NCBI GenBank assembly: GCA_001805655.1
Contig: MHGR01000037.1
Location: forward strand, 1-9,680
DNA: 9,680 nucleotides
From: Omnitrophica WOR_2 bacterium RIFCSPHIGHO2_02_FULL_52_10
GTDB lineage: Bacteria; Omnitrophota; Gorgyraeia; Zapsychrales; Zapsychraceae
Direction of reading: 5' to 3'
In this document: positions 7,151-9,680 of the stretch, piece by piece
Position numbering within the stretch: the first letter of the stretch is position 1
Layout: every line of letters begins with the position of its first letter
Translations under genes and position numbers: made by a program
The notes under the pieces: generated by a model
Told to the model about the DNA's origin: nothing
Seen by the model: only the letters and a program-made list of their open reading frames with translations
The model's database searches: none

Positions 7151-7168
7151 GGCATTGACATTCATGCC
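7151..7168. repeat. Inverted repeat GGCAT-N8-ATGCC over the leuC -35 box
   Basis: Two 5-bp arms (7151-7155 and 7164-7168) flank eight bases that hold most of the TTGACA -35 box. An operator in this place would let a repressor block RNA polymerase. The arms are short and could be chance; no known regulator motif is recognised. Nothing else in the aconitase-leuC gap looks like a terminator, T-box or leader peptide. Confidence 0.35.
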
Positions 7169-7183
7169 GGCTTCGATTAGAAT
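7155..7183 (+). promoter_or_regulatory. Sigma70-type promoter of leuC-leuD-ilvD
   Basis: A perfect -35 TTGACA (7155-7160) and a -10 TAGAAT (7178-7183) are separated by 17 bases. Transcription near 7190 would give a leader of only about 26 bases, too short for a leucine attenuator or T-box. Any regulation is more likely at initiation. Confidence 0.75.
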
Positions 7184-7215
7184 TCTCATCATATTCCCGA
7201 GGGAAATGTAATCGT

Positions 7216-8625
7216 ATGGCCCAGACACTCTATGAAAAAATATGGAGCGCGCACGTGGTTCGTGAAAATGAAGGCGATACTGCAATCATTTATGTGGACC
7301 GGCATTTGGTGCATGAGGTCACTAGCCCCCAGGCGTTTGAAGGGCTGCGCTTGAACAAACGGACGGTGCGCTGCCCCTCGAAAACTTTTGCCACGATGGA
7401 CCATAACGTGTCCACCCGTACTAAAGATATTTCGATGGCGGAGGCCGCCTCGCGCGTGCAAATGGAGACGCTTGCCTGGAATTGCAGGGAGTTTCGCATT
7501 ACGCTGTATGACATTTCCAGCCAAGACCAGGGGATTGTCCATGTCATCGGGCCGGAAATGGGCATCACCCAGCCCGGCATGGTCATTGTGTGCGGCGATT
7601 CGCACACATCCACGCACGGCGCGTTTGGCGCGCTGGCGTTCGGGATTGGAACCTCCGAAGTCGAGCATGTGCTGGCAACGCAGACCTTGCAGCAGAACAA
7701 GGCGAAAACAATGCAGATCAACATTAACGGAAAACTCGGGGACGGCGCGACAGCGAAGGACATCATTTTGTATATCATTGGGAAAATCGGGACCGCTGGC
7801 GCGACCGGCTATGTGGTTGAATACACCGGCAGCACGATCAGGAACCTTTCGATGGAAGCCCGCATGACCATCTGCAACATGAGCATTGAGGCCGGGGCGC
7901 GCGCCGGGATGATCGCTCCCGACGAAACGACGTTTGCCTACCTTAAGGGGCGCGATCACGCGCCGAAAGGCGCGCAATGGGAACAGGCGGTCGCCTATTG
8001 GAAGACTTTGCCCAGCGATGCGGGTGCTCGCTTCGATAAAGTCCTTACCCTCAAGGCGGAAGATATTAAGCCGCAGGTCACGTGGGGAACGAGCCCGGGT
8101 CAGGTCGTGTCCATTGACGATTGCGTGCCGGACCCGGAAAACTTTCGTGATCCGGTTGAGCGCACGGCGGCGCGCAATGCCTTGAAATATATGGACCTTC
8201 AACAGGGCACGCGCATGACTGATATTGCCATTGATAAAGTTTTTATCGGTTCCTGCACCAACGGCCGCATCGAGGATTTACGTCTGGCCGCCGAAATCGC
8301 CAGGGGTAAAAGAGTTAAGAACGGGATCCTTGCGATTGTGGTCCCGGGATCCGGACGTGTCCGCCGCCAGGCGGAGCGCGAGGGTCTGGATAAAATTTTC
8401 ACGGATGCCGGCTTTGAATGGAGGTATGCCGGCTGCTCGATGTGCCTGGGAATGAATGATGACCGGCTGAGCAAAGGGGAGAGATGCGCCTCTTCCAGCA
8501 ACCGGAATTTCGAGGGACGGCAAGGGCCGGGCGGACGGACGCATTTGATGAGCCCTCAAATGGCGGCGCTGGCCGCGCTCCACGGAAAGATCATGGATAT
8601 CCGTAAATTTCCCGCTAAAAAATAA
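7216..8625 (+). CDS. leuC: 3-isopropylmalate dehydratase large subunit
   Basis: With LeuD it forms isopropylmalate isomerase, which converts 2-isopropylmalate to 3-isopropylmalate in cytoplasmic leucine synthesis. The 469-residue length and the 4Fe-4S ligands C347 ([12 protein letters not shown]), C407 and C410 ([10 protein letters not shown]) agree with the E. coli-type LeuC, including numbering. Other family stretches are [44 protein letters not shown] and [12 protein letters not shown]. The start codon follows the GAGGGA element (7199-7204) by 11 bases, longer than ideal, and an ATG-TAA pair lies between them, so initiation may be modest. It leads an operon with leuD (five bases after the stop) and ilvD, read from its own promoter 33 bp upstream. 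Confidence 0.98.
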   Translation: MAQTLYEKIWSAHVVRENEGDTAIIYVDRHLVHEVTSPQAFEGLRLNKRTVRCPSKTFATMDHNVSTRTKDISMAEAASRVQMETLAWNCREFRITLYDISSQDQGIVHVIGPEMGITQPGMVIVCGDSHTSTHGAFGALAFGIGTSEVEHVLATQTLQQNKAKTMQININGKLGDGATAKDIILYIIGKIGTAGATGYVVEYTGSTIRNLSMEARMTICNMSIEAGARAGMIAPDETTFAYLKGRDHAPKGAQWEQAVAYWKTLPSDAGARFDKVLTLKAEDIKPQVTWGTSPGQVVSIDDCVPDPENFRDPVERTAARNALKYMDLQQGTRMTDIAIDKVFIGSCTNGRIEDLRLAAEIARGKRVKNGILAIVVPGSGRVRRQAEREGLDKIFTDAGFEWRYAGCSMCLGMNDDRLSKGERCASSSNRNFEGRQGPGGRTHLMSPQMAALAALHGKIMDIRKFPAKK

Positions 8626-8630
8626 CGATC

Positions 8631-9251
8631 ATGGAACCATTCAAAACCCATAAAGGCATAGCGGCGCCCCTGGATCGCGTCAACGTGGACACCGACGCCA
8701 TCATCCCCAAGCAATTTTTGCGGAAAATCGAGCGGACGGGCTTCGGCAAACATCTGTTCCATGAGTGGCGTTTTCTGGATTACGAGGGCACCAAGGAAAA
8801 CCCCGATTTTGTCCTCAATCGGCCGGAGTACCGAAAAGCGACCATTCTGCTGACGCGCGATAACTTCGGCTGCGGCTCCAGCCGTGAGCACGCCCCTTGG
8901 GCGCTTTACGATTACGGGTTTCGCGTCATCGTGGCGCCGAGTTTTGCGGATATTTTCTATAATAATTGTACAAAAAACGGTATTTTGCTGATACCATTAA
9001 AAGGGTCAGAGATAGATGAACTTTTTCAGCAGGCAATCCAGCAGCCGATGGGGCTGATGTCTGCGGATTTGGAAAAGCAAACACTGACCGGATCCAACGG
9101 CAAGGTTTATCGTTTCAAAATCAATGCGTTCGCCAAAACGTGCCTGCTGAAAGGCCTGGACCAAATCGGATGGACGCTGCAGTTTGAGAATAAAATCAAG
9201 GCGTTCGAGGACAAGGCCATGGCGGCGCGCCCCTGGTTGAATACCCCATGA
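8631..9251 (+). CDS. leuD: 3-isopropylmalate dehydratase small subunit
   Basis: This is the swivel-domain partner of LeuC, completing the isopropylmalate isomerase active site. At 206 residues it has the bacterial LeuD length. [20 protein letters not shown] (18-37) and [15 protein letters not shown] (78-92, with S83, S84 and R85) are the substrate-binding and family signature segments, followed by [20 protein letters not shown]. There is no clear ribosome-binding site; with only five bases after the leuC stop, translation is probably coupled, which would help keep subunits balanced. Its TGA overlaps the ilvD ATG. It is the only protein after 3474 without its own predicted Fe-S cluster. A slightly AT-richer stretch around 8950-9010 does not break the frame. 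Confidence 0.97.
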   Translation: MEPFKTHKGIAAPLDRVNVDTDAIIPKQFLRKIERTGFGKHLFHEWRFLDYEGTKENPDFVLNRPEYRKATILLTRDNFGCGSSREHAPWALYDYGFRVIVAPSFADIFYNNCTKNGILLIPLKGSEIDELFQQAIQQPMGLMSADLEKQTLTGSNGKVYRFKINAFAKTCLLKGLDQIGWTLQFENKIKAFEDKAMAARPWLNTP

Positions 9252-9680
9252 GCAAAACCAACCCCAGAAAATATTCTTCGATTGTGACGGACGGATATGA
9301 GCGCGCCCCGAGCCGTGCCATGCTGCGCGCCGTCGGGTTCACAACCGCGGATTTTAAAAAGCCGCAGATTGGCATCGCCTCCACATGGAGTATGGTCACT
9401 CCCTGCAACATGCATATCGATAAGCTGGCGGAGATGTCTGCCGCCGGGGTTGACCAAAACGGGGGCAAATCGGTTATGTTCAATACCATCACGGTGTCGG
9501 ACGGGATTTCGATGGGATCGGAAGGGATGAAATATTCCCTTGTTTCGCGCGAAGTGATTGCGGATTCCGTGGAAACGGTGGCCGGCTGCGAAGGATTTGA
9601 CGGCCTTGTCGCCATTGGCGGCTGTGACAAGAATATGCCCGGATGCCTGATGGCCATGGCGCGCCTGAACCGCCCGTCCG
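9248..9680 (+). CDS. ilvD: Dihydroxy-acid dehydratase, N-terminal part, cut by the right edge
   Basis: The enzyme dehydrates 2,3-dihydroxy-isovalerate and 2,3-dihydroxy-3-methylvalerate to the 2-oxo acids used for valine, isoleucine and leucine. The first 144 residues are visible and the frame is open to the last base. Family landmarks are [21 protein letters not shown]53 (TPCNMH), D85 ([17 protein letters not shown]), and C126-D127-K128 in [10 protein letters not shown]. By analogy with known IlvD structures, C53 and C126 would bind the Fe-S cluster, and D85, D127 and a carbamylated K128 the magnesium ion. The third cluster Cys should lie beyond the edge. The ATG overlaps the leuD stop as ATGA, so it is translated from the same message. 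Edd (phosphogluconate dehydratase) is a paralogue, but the branched-chain context and motif spacing favour IlvD. Confidence 0.95.
   Translation, partial: MSKTNPRKYSSIVTDGYERAPSRAMLRAVGFTTADFKKPQIGIASTWSMVTPCNMHIDKLAEMSAAGVDQNGGKSVMFNTITVSDGISMGSEGMKYSLVSREVIADSVETVAGCEGFDGLVAIGGCDKNMPGCLMAMARLNRPS

Noticed and set aside
7189..8202. Minus-strand open frame of 337 codons opposite leuC
   Set aside because: It lies entirely antisense to a gene with all LeuC active-site residues. The product is Arg/His-rich with no family resemblance, and no ribosome-binding site or operon partner is evident.
8935..8963. TATAAT inside leuD as an internal promoter
   Set aside because: The -10 match (8958-8963) is perfect, but the sequence 17 bases upstream (CGCCGA) does not resemble a -35 box, and the local AT-richness follows from the codons for IFYNN.

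Overview
The window comes from a bacterial chromosome of roughly balanced GC content. It suggests a respiring, branched-chain amino acid prototroph: it carries heme A and cytochrome oxidase assembly genes, aconitase, and leucine and isoleucine/valine biosynthesis genes. There are no rRNA, tRNA, CRISPR, phage or insertion-sequence signals. The lineage cannot be fixed from the sequence alone. The heme A synthase type (C-terminal half with an MRHTESGLAIPDFP motif) and the DUF420 and DUF6787-like genes recall Planctomycetota-, Omnitrophota-, Nitrospirota- or Bacteroidota-like environmental genomes, but this is only an impression.

Layout. (1) Positions 1-2346, plus strand: the end of an aerobic-respiration assembly operon, tightly packed as ctaA (5' end outside the window), ctaB, a SCO-family copper chaperone and a DUF420 membrane protein. 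It supplies heme A and copper for a heme-copper oxidase whose subunits are not in view. (2) Positions 2359-4246, minus strand: a convergent, apparently single transcription unit read from a near-consensus promoter at 4218-4246. In reading order it encodes a seven-iron FdxA-type ferredoxin, a second ferredoxin with two 4Fe-4S motifs, an unrecognised four-helix membrane protein, two very small membrane proteins (56 and 40 aa) joined by stop/start overlaps, and a DUF6787-like two-helix membrane protein. This is the least explained part of the window and the best candidate for an undescribed system. (3) Positions 4354-7129, plus strand: a divergent near-consensus promoter and aconitase A, which starts at TTG. 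(4) Positions 7155-9680, plus strand: a third near-consensus promoter, then leuC-leuD-ilvD, coupled by a 5-base gap and an ATGA overlap; ilvD runs off the right edge.

How the genes fit together. The left operon builds a terminal oxidase. Aconitase feeds the TCA cycle, and LeuCD, a paralogous isomerase, runs the matching step of leucine synthesis. IlvD makes the 2-oxo acids for valine, isoleucine and (through 2-oxoisovalerate) leucine. From 3474 to the right edge every encoded protein except LeuD (the partner subunit of the Fe-S enzyme LeuC) is predicted to carry an Fe-S cluster. The ferredoxin/small-membrane-protein operon in the middle could be an electron-transfer module at the membrane, but that is inference from gene order and protein type.
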